Shown here piece by piece: positions 16,636-24,866 of a stretch of DNA of 64,000 nt. The stretch is from CAYRNY01 sp964425755 (lineage in GTDB: Bacteria; Chloroflexota; Anaerolineae; Aggregatilineales; Aggregatilineaceae). The first letter of the stretch is position 1. Every line of letters starts with the position of its first letter. The stretch spans positions 186,001 through 250,000 of the forward strand of contig CAYRNY010000001.1 in the NCBI GenBank assembly GCA_964425755.1, in the 5' to 3' direction. Under the pieces are notes generated by a model that worked only from the letters and a program-made list of their open reading frames with translations, ran no database searches and was not told where the DNA came from. A program made the position numbers and the translations under genes.

Positions 16636-16962
16636 ATGACCGCAAACCACACCCCCGACCCGCAGCGCACGGTGAATGTCGCCGTGCAGGTGCTGCCGCT
16701 GACCGAGGATGCGCTCCCGTATGTGGACCGCGCGATCGCCGCGATCCAGCAGGCTGCCGCCGCGCACGACCTGCGCGTCGATGTGGGGCCGCTGGAGACC
16801 ACCATCGAGGGGCCGTTCGAAGCGGCGTTCGCAGCGGCGAAAGCCGCGCACCTCGCGACGATCCGCGCGGGCGTGCCGCATGTCGTCACGCTGATCAAGC
16901 TGGCGGACGGCGCGCAGGGCAGCATGACGATCGACGAGAAGACCGGCAAATACCGCACATAG
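16636..16962 (+). CDS. thiamine-binding protein, MTH1187/YkoF-like
   Basis: 108 residues; family members are about 95-105. The ferredoxin-like fold pattern is clear: a first strand NVAVQVLPL, then LETTIEGPFEAAFAAAKAAH and a final charged strand. These small cytoplasmic proteins (formerly DUF77) bind thiamine or its precursors and assemble as dimers or tetramers. GGAG lies nine bases before the ATG. No TPP riboswitch consensus is visible upstream, and no thiamine biosynthesis or uptake genes are adjacent. Confidence 0.85.
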   Translation: MTANHTPDPQRTVNVAVQVLPLTEDALPYVDRAIAAIQQAAAAHDLRVDVGPLETTIEGPFEAAFAAAKAAHLATIRAGVPHVVTLIKLADGAQGSMTIDEKTGKYRT

Positions 16963-16982
16963 CGGGACTTAGAGACTTCCCG

Positions 16983-17037
16983 CCCCCCATATATTGGGGG
17001 GTACTTATTGACATTCAGGCTTAAATTCTGCTAAGAT
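16983..17037 (+). promoter_or_regulatory. C6/G6 hairpin and promoter of the 43-residue membrane protein
   Basis: CCCCCCA (16983-16989) pairs with TGGGGGG (16995-17001) over TATAT, only 20 nt after the previous stop. A good promoter follows: TTGACA at 17008-17013, 18 bp, TAAGAT at 17032-17037. The hairpin may terminate the upstream gene or act as an operator. Confidence 0.5.
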
Positions 17038-17129
17038 CAAAGTGACGAAAAACACTGCGGCAGGCCCCACGGCGCCTATGAATCCGGGCATTATCACGTA
17101 CCGTATAGCTGGCGATTGGGGTGATACAA

Positions 17130-17261
17130 ATGATTGACTGCCGCCACGAGTTTCCGGTGATCAGCACGCGGCCAGAATTTGACTGGTCGAACCCGTTGCT
17201 TTACTGGGCGGTCGGCGTGATCCTCACGCTCGCCGCGACGCTGCTCTTAGCTGTTGTCTGA
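17130..17261 (+). CDS. 43-residue single-pass membrane protein
   Basis: ATG at 17130 closely preceded by GGGGTGAT. The protein has a 20-residue polar N-terminus (MIDCRHEFPVIST...) and one hydrophobic helix (about 23-43: LLYWAVGVILTLAATLLLAV), ending right after it. A consensus promoter about 90 bp upstream and a hairpin with a T-rich tail downstream frame it as an independent unit. Family unknown. Small single-helix proteins often bind larger membrane complexes or act in stress responses, but no function can be assigned. Confidence 0.6.
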   Translation: MIDCRHEFPVISTRPEFDWSNPLLYWAVGVILTLAATLLLAVV

Positions 17262-17305
17262 GCGCATCGCTAGCTAAGCGTACCGATTACGTTCCCTCCG
17301 TAGGT

Positions 17306-17350
17306 GCCGCGTGTGCGCGTCCGAAAGGCCGCACGCGCGGCTAGCTTTTC
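17306..17350 (+). terminator. terminator after the small membrane protein gene
   Basis: GCCGCGTGTGCG (17306-17317) pairs with CGCACGCGCGGC (17330-17341), 12 bp with one G-U pair, followed by TAGCTTTTC. It lies 45 nt after the stop codon. Confidence 0.65.
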
Positions 17351-17372
17351 GTGCACCCCGTTAATCCGCCCC

Positions 17373-18575
17373 TCACAGCGCAAACCCATCGACGTGGTAC
17401 GGCGCGACGACCGCCCCGTTGACCACCTCGCGCACCCGCGCCTGCATGTCCTTGAGCTGCGCGTCGATCGCGTCCGGCGTCAGCGCCCGAATCCCTGCTT
17501 CCTCGGCCAGGGCGTCGTATTCCGTGCCCGGTGCAGACACGTAATTCGACAGGTACACCTGGTCCGCCGGGCCCAGTTCCATCGCGCGGATCGCCGCGAC
17601 CGAGTGCGCGACGTGATCCGCTGCGTAACGGTCGCCGCCGATACCCGCCATCAGGATCACGCCCACCGACACGCCGCCCCCGTGCAGCGCTCGCACCGCG
17701 TCGATCGCGTCGGCCACCGTGCCCGGCTTGTTCAGAAAGCGCAGCAGCGCGTCGTCGCCCGTCTCCAGCCCGATGTAAGCCCGCTGCAGGCCCAGCGCGT
17801 GCAGCTCGCCCCACTCCGCCGGACTCTTGCGCCCGACATCGAACGCGCTGACGAACGAGTACACCGGGCGCGGGCGATCCGGCAGCCGGAACAGCTCCTG
17901 CGCGATCTCAAAGAACGCACGCAGCCGCTTCATCGGCGTGACCAGCGCGTTCGCATCGGCCAGGAAAATGCCGCGCCGCAGCGACAATCCCGCGCCGAAA
18001 AAGTCGCGCACCTGCTCGCAGTGAGCGCGAAACGACTCCGGCGTGTGGACGCGAAACGGGCGGTCACGGTACAGCCCGCAGAACGTGCAGCGATTCCACG
18101 AGCAGCCTTCGGTCGCCTGCAGCACCAGCGCGAGATACTGGTCCGGCGGCAGGATGCTGACCGGCTTGTACAACTTGCCGAACCGCGCACCGTCCGCCGC
18201 GAGCCGGTCCGGTCCGAAGGCCAGCACGCAGTCCAACGCTTCCGCCAGCAAGCGCCGGTCGTCGGGCGGCAGGTCCAGCCGGGGCACGTCCGCCGCCAGC
18301 GCCCGCAGATCACCAAACACGCGCGCCAGCAGATCGTCGCGCTCGGCGGGTGGCAGCTCGCGGCGACGCGGGCCGTTCTTGTTCTTCAGGCGTTCCAACA
18401 GCCGGTGATCGAGCGTGCGCTGGTAGCTGGTTTCGTCGCGGAACAGACCCAACAGCCGCCCCGCCCGGTCGAAGCTGTAACTGGTCCCGTAGCGTGGCGA
18501 GATCACCAGCGACGCCCCGACCACGTTAGCCGTGATCGTCTCGCCGCTTTCCGGATGTGTGACGTGAATCGGCAT
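17373..18575 (-). CDS. radical SAM protein
   Basis: 400 residues from the ATG at 18575, preceded at five bases by GGGAG. The [4Fe-4S] cluster motif near residue 160 is GCSWNRCTFC, that is C-x4-C-x2-C rather than the usual C-x3-C-x2-C; a radical SAM subgroup has this spacing. The TIM-barrel core continues with IFLADANAL, YIGLETGDD and VILMAGIGGD. An N-terminal extension of about 150 residues carries no cysteine cluster. The reaction is unknown. No SPASM or B12 domain is seen. Monocistronic on its strand. Confidence 0.85.
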   Translation of the reverse strand: MPIHVTHPESGETITANVVGASLVISPRYGTSYSFDRAGRLLGLFRDETSYQRTLDHRLLERLKNKNGPRRRELPPAERDDLLARVFGDLRALAADVPRLDLPPDDRRLLAEALDCVLAFGPDRLAADGARFGKLYKPVSILPPDQYLALVLQATEGCSWNRCTFCGLYRDRPFRVHTPESFRAHCEQVRDFFGAGLSLRRGIFLADANALVTPMKRLRAFFEIAQELFRLPDRPRPVYSFVSAFDVGRKSPAEWGELHALGLQRAYIGLETGDDALLRFLNKPGTVADAIDAVRALHGGGVSVGVILMAGIGGDRYAADHVAHSVAAIRAMELGPADQVYLSNYVSAPGTEYDALAEEAGIRALTPDAIDAQLKDMQARVREVVNGAVVAPYHVDGFAL

Positions 18576-18773
18576 AGTCGCTCCCATGAGACGGCAATGT
18601 ACGCGTTTATCGCGCTGGGCGGGGGCGGATGCTCCGCTCGCGGTCCGGCACCCCGTTTAGATTATAGCGATCGCACGGTGCAGGTGGTCAGGCCGGATAG
18701 AGTCGCCGGGGCGGGCGGAACATGCCGCACGGCGCGACCTGTACGCCAACACACGCGCATTCACGCAAGTGAG

Positions 18774-18864
18774 ATGCACGCAACCCCGATTCGGTCTACA
18801 CTAGGATCAGGTCGCCGGCTGGCGGGCCGGAAAATGCACGCAACAGGTAGCGCATGATGCACGC
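18774..18864. repeat. three ATGCACGC direct repeats upstream of the GrpB-like gene
   Basis: ATGCACGCAAC occurs at 18774-18784 and again at 18834-18844, 60 bp apart; a third ATGCACGC is at 18857-18864. They lie in the 318-bp gap between the radical SAM and GrpB-like genes, with a TACACT -10-like box at 18797-18802 between the first two. Possible regulator binding sites. I see nothing else in 18576-18893. Confidence 0.35.
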
Positions 18865-18893
18865 TATCCGGGGGATGAAGTGCAGGTGACGTT

Positions 18894-19502
18894 ATGGTCC
18901 AGTTCAATGAAAACGAAACGTTCGAATTGGCGGACTACGATCCGCGATGGCCGGAGCTTTTCGACCGGGAGAGCACGCTGATCGCGCTGGCGCTGGGTGA
19001 CGACGTGGTCGAGATCGAACACGTCGGCAGCACGTCCGTGCCCGGGCTGCGCGCTAAGCCGATCATCGACATCCTGGTCGCGGTCGAGTCGTTCGCGCCG
19101 ATCGCGTCCTATGCCGGGCGCTTACAACCGCTCGGCTACCACCACCACCCGCACGACGAGGAAGACGAGCGCATCTTTCTGTGGAAAGGTGTGCCGCGCA
19201 CGCACCATCTGCACATCGTCGAATACGCGACCTGGGAACACCAGCGGCACGTGATCTTCCGCGACTACCTGCGCAAACACCCGGATATCGCGCGCCGCTA
19301 CGCGGACGTGAAAGAGCAGTTGTCAGCCGCGTTCAAAGATAACCGGCCCGCCTACACGCGCGGCAAAACCGCGTTCATCAAGGCGATCATGGACCGCGCG
19401 ATGGCGGAGATCGTGGACCCGTCGATCAAGGCACTGGTCGCGGAAGCCGAACGACAGGCACGCTCCGGCGAAAGAGACGACCAACCCGGCACAAACCCAT
19501 GA
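18894..19502 (+). CDS. GrpB/UPF0157 family nucleotidyltransferase-like protein
   Basis: 202 residues. Family features: the YDPRWPELFDRE opening, EHVGSTSVPGLRAKPIIDI (the nucleotidyltransferase-fold GS...D motif), LHIVEYATWEHQRHVIFRDYLR and a C-terminal helix with KTAFIKAIM. In some bacteria this domain is fused to CoaE (dephospho-CoA kinase); here it is free, and the function of free forms is not settled. AGGTGA four bases before the ATG supports the start. Its 3' end lies close to the convergent MFS gene. Confidence 0.85.
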   Translation: MVQFNENETFELADYDPRWPELFDRESTLIALALGDDVVEIEHVGSTSVPGLRAKPIIDILVAVESFAPIASYAGRLQPLGYHHHPHDEEDERIFLWKGVPRTHHLHIVEYATWEHQRHVIFRDYLRKHPDIARRYADVKEQLSAAFKDNRPAYTRGKTAFIKAIMDRAMAEIVDPSIKALVAEAERQARSGERDDQPGTNP

Positions 19503-19535
19503 CCTCGCGTTTTGCCCCGGAGCACCAGGGGATCA

Positions 19536-20801
19536 TCACCCGGCGCGGCGCGCCACCACTACCGGACGCCTGCGGCGCGTCCACCCGTGCAGGTCACCAC
19601 TCAGCACCCACACACCAGCCGCAAGCCGCGCGCCCGCCCCGATCAGCAAGACCGTCGCGATCGATAGCGGGGTGCTGGCGAGTTGGCTGCCGGCCAGCGG
19701 CCCAACGAAGACCGCCAGCATCACCACCTGGTTGAAAATCCGCGTGAAGCGAGCTACCCCTGCCTGTGGTGTATTCTCGGTGAAATAGCCGAACACGCTC
19801 ACCGCCGACAGAGTCCACAGGCCGCCGGACAGCGCCGACGCCACCAGCGCCAGCGCCAGGTCAGCCGTCAGGGCGAGCAGCAGCGCCGCCAGCGCCGTGC
19901 CGATCATGCCCAGCGCGATCACGGTCTGGCTGCCCCAACGCCGCACCAGCCGGTTTGTCTGCGACGCCATCAACGCCGCCGAGCTCAGCTCCGCCAGCGC
20001 GAAGTACGACATATATCCCTCGGTCGCGCCGAGTTCATCCACCAGCCGCAGCGGGATCAGGGGCACGACCGTAAAAAACGCGATGTGTGTGACCAGCGTC
20101 ACCAGCACCACGCGCCGGAACCCTGGCGACGCGAGCGCCTGGGCCGGGTCCGGCTGTCCGGCAGGCGGGGGGACGGTATCCAGCACACGCACGCGGCGCA
20201 CATACGCCAGGCTGATCAACGACAGGCCGAACGCTGCGACATACATAAGCTGGTAATTCAGCGGAAAGACGACGCGCTCCAGCCACACGCCCAGGGCCAA
20301 CGTGCCGAGCGCCACGCCGATGTTGAACATCGTCGCGCGGCGGCTGATCACCGCCGTGACACGCTCGTCAGGCAGCCCGCTGCGCAACAGCACCAGGAAC
20401 ACCACCGACGACACGCCCTGCGCCAGCGCCGGGAGCGCAACCGCGACCAACAACCACACCGGCTGCCACTGCCGGGGAAAGAACGGGGTCAATGCCGGCA
20501 GCAAAAACACAAACCGGAAGCCCAGGCCGGACAGCACCGCCGCGCGCTCCAGGTTGCCGCAGCGCTGCCGCCACCACCCCGAAAACGCCGACGACACCAT
20601 CGCGACGATCGCCGGGAGCGCCGTCAGCCAGCCCAGCAGCGCCGCCGATGCATCGACGCGGATCGCGTAGACCGGCAAGAAGCGCGCAGTCGATGGCAGC
20701 GCCAGCCCAAACACAAAAATCTCCGCCACCAGCAGGTGCACGTTAACGCGCACCTGCTCCGTCATCCCGCCGGATTCCGGCTCCTGCTTCGCCATTCCCA
20801 T
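19536..20801 (-). CDS. major facilitator superfamily transporter
   Basis: About 421 residues with 11-12 hydrophobic helices throughout and a basic loop between the halves, consistent with an MFS permease. The start is uncertain: ATG codons at 20801, 20795 and 20765 are all possible, and upstream frame to 20909 has no ribosome site. I chose 20801 for its purine-rich upstream sequence. Substrate cannot be inferred; family resemblance is to drug/metabolite efflux members. Converges with the GrpB-like gene. Confidence 0.8.
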   Translation of the reverse strand: MGMAKQEPESGGMTEQVRVNVHLLVAEIFVFGLALPSTARFLPVYAIRVDASAALLGWLTALPAIVAMVSSAFSGWWRQRCGNLERAAVLSGLGFRFVFLLPALTPFFPRQWQPVWLLVAVALPALAQGVSSVVFLVLLRSGLPDERVTAVISRRATMFNIGVALGTLALGVWLERVVFPLNYQLMYVAAFGLSLISLAYVRRVRVLDTVPPPAGQPDPAQALASPGFRRVVLVTLVTHIAFFTVVPLIPLRLVDELGATEGYMSYFALAELSSAALMASQTNRLVRRWGSQTVIALGMIGTALAALLLALTADLALALVASALSGGLWTLSAVSVFGYFTENTPQAGVARFTRIFNQVVMLAVFVGPLAGSQLASTPLSIATVLLIGAGARLAAGVWVLSGDLHGWTRRRRPVVVARRAG

Positions 20802-20809
20802 CGCCCGCG

Positions 20810-21021
20810 CCCCCTTCACCGCCGCGGACACCAAACGCCGCCCCGCCACAAAAAACAAAAAACCCCACCAGCGCGGGGAAGTCGAGCGGGCGCAAGCGCC
20901 ACCGCTCACATGTTACACCACACATCATCACCGCATAACCGCGTCCTGTCAAGAGACAAAAGCGCCACTTGTGCGTAATATGTATACAGACCGTCAACCG
21001 CACGCCACCGCTCGCCGAGAA
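20810..21021. other. intergenic region upstream of the MFS and flippase genes
   Basis: Divergent region between the MFS gene and the flippase promoter. A minus-strand TTGACG lies near 20995 but lacks a matching -10. I see no gene, repeat or clear operator here. Confidence 0.3.
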
Positions 21022-21050
21022 TTGGCGCGTGGTCGGTGGTCTGCTATAAT
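21022..21050 (+). promoter_or_regulatory. promoter of the flippase-phosphatase operon
   Basis: TTGGCG at 21022-21027, 17-bp spacer, perfect TATAAT at 21045-21050. The leader to the start at 21148 is about 90 nt. Confidence 0.65.
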
Positions 21051-21147
21051 TCGCGCGCCACAAGTCCAACTATTGATTCCTGAGCATCCACCACCGGGCA
21101 ACCCGCCCGCACTGTATCGCATATCAGGCTGGGGAGCTGCAACGTTT

Positions 21148-22314
21148 ATGGACATGCAAGCCACACCATCCGCCGCACCTGATCGGCGCCCTCCCATCAT
21201 CACATGGTTACGCAAGCACCGCGCCAGGCTGTTGTTTGCGCTGCGCGTGCTGACCGCGGTCATCCTGATGGGCATCATCATCTCTTTGATCTCGGGCGAC
21301 TGGCGTCAATTTGCGAACGTGGACTGGCGGCTGATCCCGTTTGCGTTCGCACTGACCATGATCAGCACGGTGGTCAAGGCCATGCGCTGGAGCCTGCTCG
21401 TGCACCAGAGCCGCATGCACATGTCATTCCGCTACCTACTGGGCACGTATTTGATCGGGGCGTTCTTCAGTACGGTGCTGCCCACGTCGGTGGGCGGCGA
21501 TGCCGTGCGCGCGGTGGACGCCGCCAACAAGAGCGGACGCATTGCGGACGCGACCTCGTCCGTGTTGATCGAACGCGGCATCGGCCTGCTGGTGGTCATC
21601 GGTTCGGGCAGCCTGTTCGCGCTGCTGCTGGAACCAAACTACGTGCCGATCGGCTTCCAGGTTTTCGTGCACTTGATGTTCGTCGCCGGGCTGGTGGGAT
21701 TGCTGTTTCTGCGCCAGGGCTGGTTCATCGGCCCGATCGCCGCGCTGCTGCGGCGGCTGAAGCTGGTCGGGTTGGAGCACAAAGTCCGCAGTTTGCAGGA
21801 CGCCTTCTCCAGCCACCTGTGGAGTCCGGGCATCTTCGTGAGCATGTTAGTGCTTTCGATCGTCGCGCACGCGCTGACGATTCTCGCCACGTACATCGTG
21901 CTCGATGCCGTGACCACGACGATGCCGCTGGGCGCGTTCGTGCCCGTGATCGCGCTGACGACCGCCGCCGAATTGCTGCCGATCTCGATCGCCTCGCTCG
22001 GCGTCAAAGAATCGGCATACGTGTTTTTCCTGGGGCTGGCGAAGGTCGGCAGCGTCGAGGCGACTGTCATCGCGCTGATCATGCGCGGGTTGACGCTGGC
22101 CCGCGCGATGACCGGGGGCATCGTGTTCCTGGGCCGTTCCTGGACCAGCAACAAACCGCAAGAGCCACCCCTGCCGCCGCGCGATCGCGGGCGCCGGTCC
22201 GGTAAAAAGACACGCCGGCGCGCGCAGCATGCGGTTGAGATCCCTACCTCGGACGCGCGTGCCGACAAGTTCGCCAATGACGACACTGTGCCGCTGCACA
22301 CACCAATCCCGTAA
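21148..22314 (+). CDS. flippase-like membrane protein (UPF0104/AglD-type, lysylphosphatidylglycerol synthetase TM region)
   Basis: 388 residues from the ATG at 21148, with GGGGAG 11 bases upstream. About eight membrane helices between residues 25 and 330, with the family signature FFSTVLPTSVGGDAVRA and ELLPISIASLGVKE. Related proteins move or modify lipid-linked glycans or aminoacyl lipids. The C-terminal 55 residues are polar, basic and proline-rich, likely cytoplasmic. The gene is followed nine bases later by a dual-specificity phosphatase, so they form an operon, perhaps acting on a lipid-linked precursor. Confidence 0.85.
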   Translation: MDMQATPSAAPDRRPPIITWLRKHRARLLFALRVLTAVILMGIIISLISGDWRQFANVDWRLIPFAFALTMISTVVKAMRWSLLVHQSRMHMSFRYLLGTYLIGAFFSTVLPTSVGGDAVRAVDAANKSGRIADATSSVLIERGIGLLVVIGSGSLFALLLEPNYVPIGFQVFVHLMFVAGLVGLLFLRQGWFIGPIAALLRRLKLVGLEHKVRSLQDAFSSHLWSPGIFVSMLVLSIVAHALTILATYIVLDAVTTTMPLGAFVPVIALTTAAELLPISIASLGVKESAYVFFLGLAKVGSVEATVIALIMRGLTLARAMTGGIVFLGRSWTSNKPQEPPLPPRDRGRRSGKKTRRRAQHAVEIPTSDARADKFANDDTVPLHTPIP

Positions 22315-22323
22315 GGCAGCCCT

Positions 22324-22905
22324 ATGCGCCACATAGCCAAAACGCTCGCCAAACCGGTACGTATCGTCTCGCACCGCCTGCGCACGCAAGGGCTGCGCAC
22401 GACCCTGCTCTGGTTGTGGGGCCGGGGCGTGCCGCGCCTGACCGGGCGGCTGGTGCTCAGCCACAGCCGCATCACGCCGCAGTTGTACGTCGGGCCGCAG
22501 CACGGCAAGCTCGGCAAGCGCCAACTCGAACGCGCCGGGGTCACCGGTGTTGTGAACATGCGCGTCGAGTTTGACGACGCGGAGCACGGCCTCGCGCTGG
22601 CGGAATACTGCCACCTGCCCACCGTTGACGAGACGCCCCCCACGCTTAGGGACCTACGCAGCGGGGCCGCGTTCATCGCGCGTGTGATCGATGCGGGCGG
22701 CAAGGTATACGTACACTGCGCGGGCGGGGTCGGGCGCGCGCCGGCGATGGCAGCGGCGTACCTGGTGACGCAGGGCATGACGCTGGACGCCGCGCTCGAC
22801 CTGATCCGGCGCGGGCGGCCCTACATCGACGTGCTGCCAGACCAGCTTGAACGCCTGCGCGAGTTCGAGGCGGCCTGTCGCGCAGACACATCGACGCGGA
22901 CCTAA
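22324..22905 (+). CDS. dual-specificity protein phosphatase-like protein
   Basis: 193 residues. The CX5R active-site loop HCAGGVGRAP is intact near residue 138, with the general-acid region around LPTVDETPP. N-terminal residues 1-45 are basic with a short hydrophobic stretch and may associate with the membrane. Substrate could be phosphoprotein or a phosphorylated lipid; the upstream flippase gene favours the latter, as an inference. Its stop codon overlaps, on the opposite strand, the stop codon of the TIR-kinase gene. Confidence 0.85.
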   Translation: MRHIAKTLAKPVRIVSHRLRTQGLRTTLLWLWGRGVPRLTGRLVLSHSRITPQLYVGPQHGKLGKRQLERAGVTGVVNMRVEFDDAEHGLALAEYCHLPTVDETPPTLRDLRSGAAFIARVIDAGGKVYVHCAGGVGRAPAMAAAYLVTQGMTLDAALDLIRRGRPYIDVLPDQLERLREFEAACRADTSTRT

Positions 22906-24623
22906 CGCGCGAAAACGGACTCTTCGGCGCTCTCCCAGCTTATCACGGCGGGCTGGCCGCCGCTTGCCGGCTCGACGCGGAAGAAGTTAAGCAGCGTGTC
23001 CAGGCTGTCGGCGGCAAACAGCAACGCAAACACGCGATCAATCGGGCGGACTTTGGTCTTGCGCGCCATCTCCAGGCCGACGGCCACCCGCGCCAGCCAG
23101 AACGAGGCTTCCAGTTCGCGATCCCACGTGAAAAAGCGGCTGACCGTCTCACGGATCGGCTTCAGGATCTCGTTCGCCCCGACGGACCGCAAGCCCAGGT
23201 CCGGCATTTCTTCCAGCGTGATCCGCCGCGCCAGGTAATCCGAGAAGTAAACCAGCTCGCGGCGATTAGACGCATAATCCAGGTTGAACAACTCCAGCAG
23301 GATGCCCAGCTCCATCTGGCAGTAGTCGATGAACAGCAAATTCGACGGATCGTAGGTGTCGAAGTCGATCACTTGCAGTGGCTGGCGTTCGTCGCCGCTC
23401 CACAGGACGTTGCGCACGTTCATATCGCCGTGCACGTGCCCGCGCAGAAAGCCGACCAGTTCATCCTGCTTTTCGCGCCACAACTGCGGATGCCACAGAT
23501 ACGCGAGGGGATTCGGCCACTGCGCCCGGCGGTCAAACCCTTCGCCCTCAAAGCGGATCGCAGGGGCCGAGTACGACAGCCGGAAGCGCTTCTGCAGCCG
23601 CGCGAACACACTCGTTTCGCGGTGCAGCAAGCGCCGCTTCTGGACCATCGGGTCCGCTGAATGGCTGATCGCGAAGGCCAGCAGCTCGTGCGGTTTCATA
23701 AAATGGTAATTCTCGACATCGATCGGGGTGTTCCATTCGTAGAGCGCTTCGCAGGCGGCCCGGATCAGGCGGGACGCGGTGGCCGTGCGGTCCTGCAACA
23801 GCCGGTCCAGCGCTTCGAAACTATCCACCGGGCCATCGACTTTGTACAGCAGCGCGATCTGCATCGACTCGTCGTCCCAGTCGGTCGCGTCCAGCAACTC
23901 CGGCATGTAGTGGTTGAACACCTCATACGCCTGGTTGTGGCGCAGCAGCGGCGTATCGCTGGCCGAGTGATGAATCTTCAAAAAGCACGTCTGCGGCGGC
24001 GCTTTCGAATCCTGCGGCACGGCCTTGACGACGAACACCTTCGATCCGGAATACCCGCGCGTGATGTGCCGCTGGACGTAAATCTGCTTGACGCGCTGGA
24101 AACCACGCAGCACGGGATGCTCGTCAATCAGCGACGGTGGCTCGACCAGCGTCAATAACGTGCGCGAGGGGAACTTCTCCCGCGCGAGGTCTTCCATATC
24201 CAGCGCGAACAACAACTGGCGCATCGACTGAAACCACTGCGGCGTGCCAGGTTGCCAGACCGGGAAATCGACGCGCTCGACCTCGGTCAGGAACCAGAAC
24301 TGCCGCACATAACGCTCGTGCAGGTCGCGCTTGCCGTCCATCGCTTGCAGCATGATCGGGATGATGCGCTTGCGGTCAAACCGCGCCCAGGTCATCTCGA
24401 CGTTGACCGGCTCCGAATCGAGCACGTGCTCGCTCACCAGCAGCAGCACGTAATCCCGGCGGGCGATCTGCTCGCGCACTTGCTCGTAGGCACTGCGGGC
24501 CACGCCATCGATCTGCTGGTGGTTGAGATAAACGTCGATCCCGTACCCTTCCAGAACGTCTTTGAGGACATACGCCCGGGCTTCGTCGGCCTGAGCGTGG
24601 CTGATAAATACTGTGCGCGCCAT
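22902..24623 (-). CDS. TIR domain fused to an aminoglycoside-phosphotransferase/kinase-fold domain
   Basis: 573 residues. Residues 1-130 are a TIR domain (VFISHAQADEARAYVLKDVL) with a candidate catalytic glutamate in PVNVEMTW near 77. The rest resembles APH/protein-kinase-fold domains: a possible nucleotide-binding lysine in CFLKI near 213, the catalytic-loop-like HGDMNVRN near 398 and the metal-binding-like VIDFDTYD near 419. This is reminiscent of ternary-complex-associated kinase-fold domains described in bacterial conflict systems. TIR domains commonly cleave NAD+; the kinase-like half may sense or be modified. It has its own promoter and a leader palindrome and lies downstream of the HEAT, STAND-kinase and tubulin-like genes on the same strand. 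Confidence 0.8.
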   Translation of the reverse strand: MARTVFISHAQADEARAYVLKDVLEGYGIDVYLNHQQIDGVARSAYEQVREQIARRDYVLLLVSEHVLDSEPVNVEMTWARFDRKRIIPIMLQAMDGKRDLHERYVRQFWFLTEVERVDFPVWQPGTPQWFQSMRQLLFALDMEDLAREKFPSRTLLTLVEPPSLIDEHPVLRGFQRVKQIYVQRHITRGYSGSKVFVVKAVPQDSKAPPQTCFLKIHHSASDTPLLRHNQAYEVFNHYMPELLDATDWDDESMQIALLYKVDGPVDSFEALDRLLQDRTATASRLIRAACEALYEWNTPIDVENYHFMKPHELLAFAISHSADPMVQKRRLLHRETSVFARLQKRFRLSYSAPAIRFEGEGFDRRAQWPNPLAYLWHPQLWREKQDELVGFLRGHVHGDMNVRNVLWSGDERQPLQVIDFDTYDPSNLLFIDYCQMELGILLELFNLDYASNRRELVYFSDYLARRITLEEMPDLGLRSVGANEILKPIRETVSRFFTWDRELEASFWLARVAVGLEMARKTKVRPIDRVFALLFAADSLDTLLNFFRVEPASGGQPAVISWESAEESVFAR

Positions 24624-24636
24624 TGTACCCCCATAT

Positions 24637-24654
24637 ATGTCCCCGCCAGGACAT
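24637..24654. promoter_or_regulatory. palindrome in the TIR-kinase leader
   Basis: ATGTCC (24637-24642) and GGACAT (24649-24654) form a perfect inverted repeat with a 6-nt centre, between the predicted transcription start and the start codon. Candidate operator. Confidence 0.4.
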
Positions 24655-24695
24655 GTAACAGGTGTTCGTCTCGCCTCCCCCCACGGGATAAGGTG

Positions 24696-24723
24696 ATTGT
24701 ATCACAACCCCGATCGCAGCCAA
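24696..24723 (-). promoter_or_regulatory. promoter of the TIR-kinase gene
   Basis: Minus strand: TTGGCT (24723-24718), 16 bp, TACAAT (24701-24696) with an upstream TGA giving an extended -10. Predicted start near 24689, leader about 66 nt. Confidence 0.55.
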
Positions 24724-24866
24724 ACCGGCCCCGTAACAGGGAACCACCTGCTCATGCCCCTGGGCCAGCGTTGAAGCGCCGGTTCGCGGCCCGACAGGTG
24801 CATAGCCGGGTGCGCTCCAGCGCCCGGCGCATGGCGACAACACGGACGTGCCCCGCCTGGGAGAAC

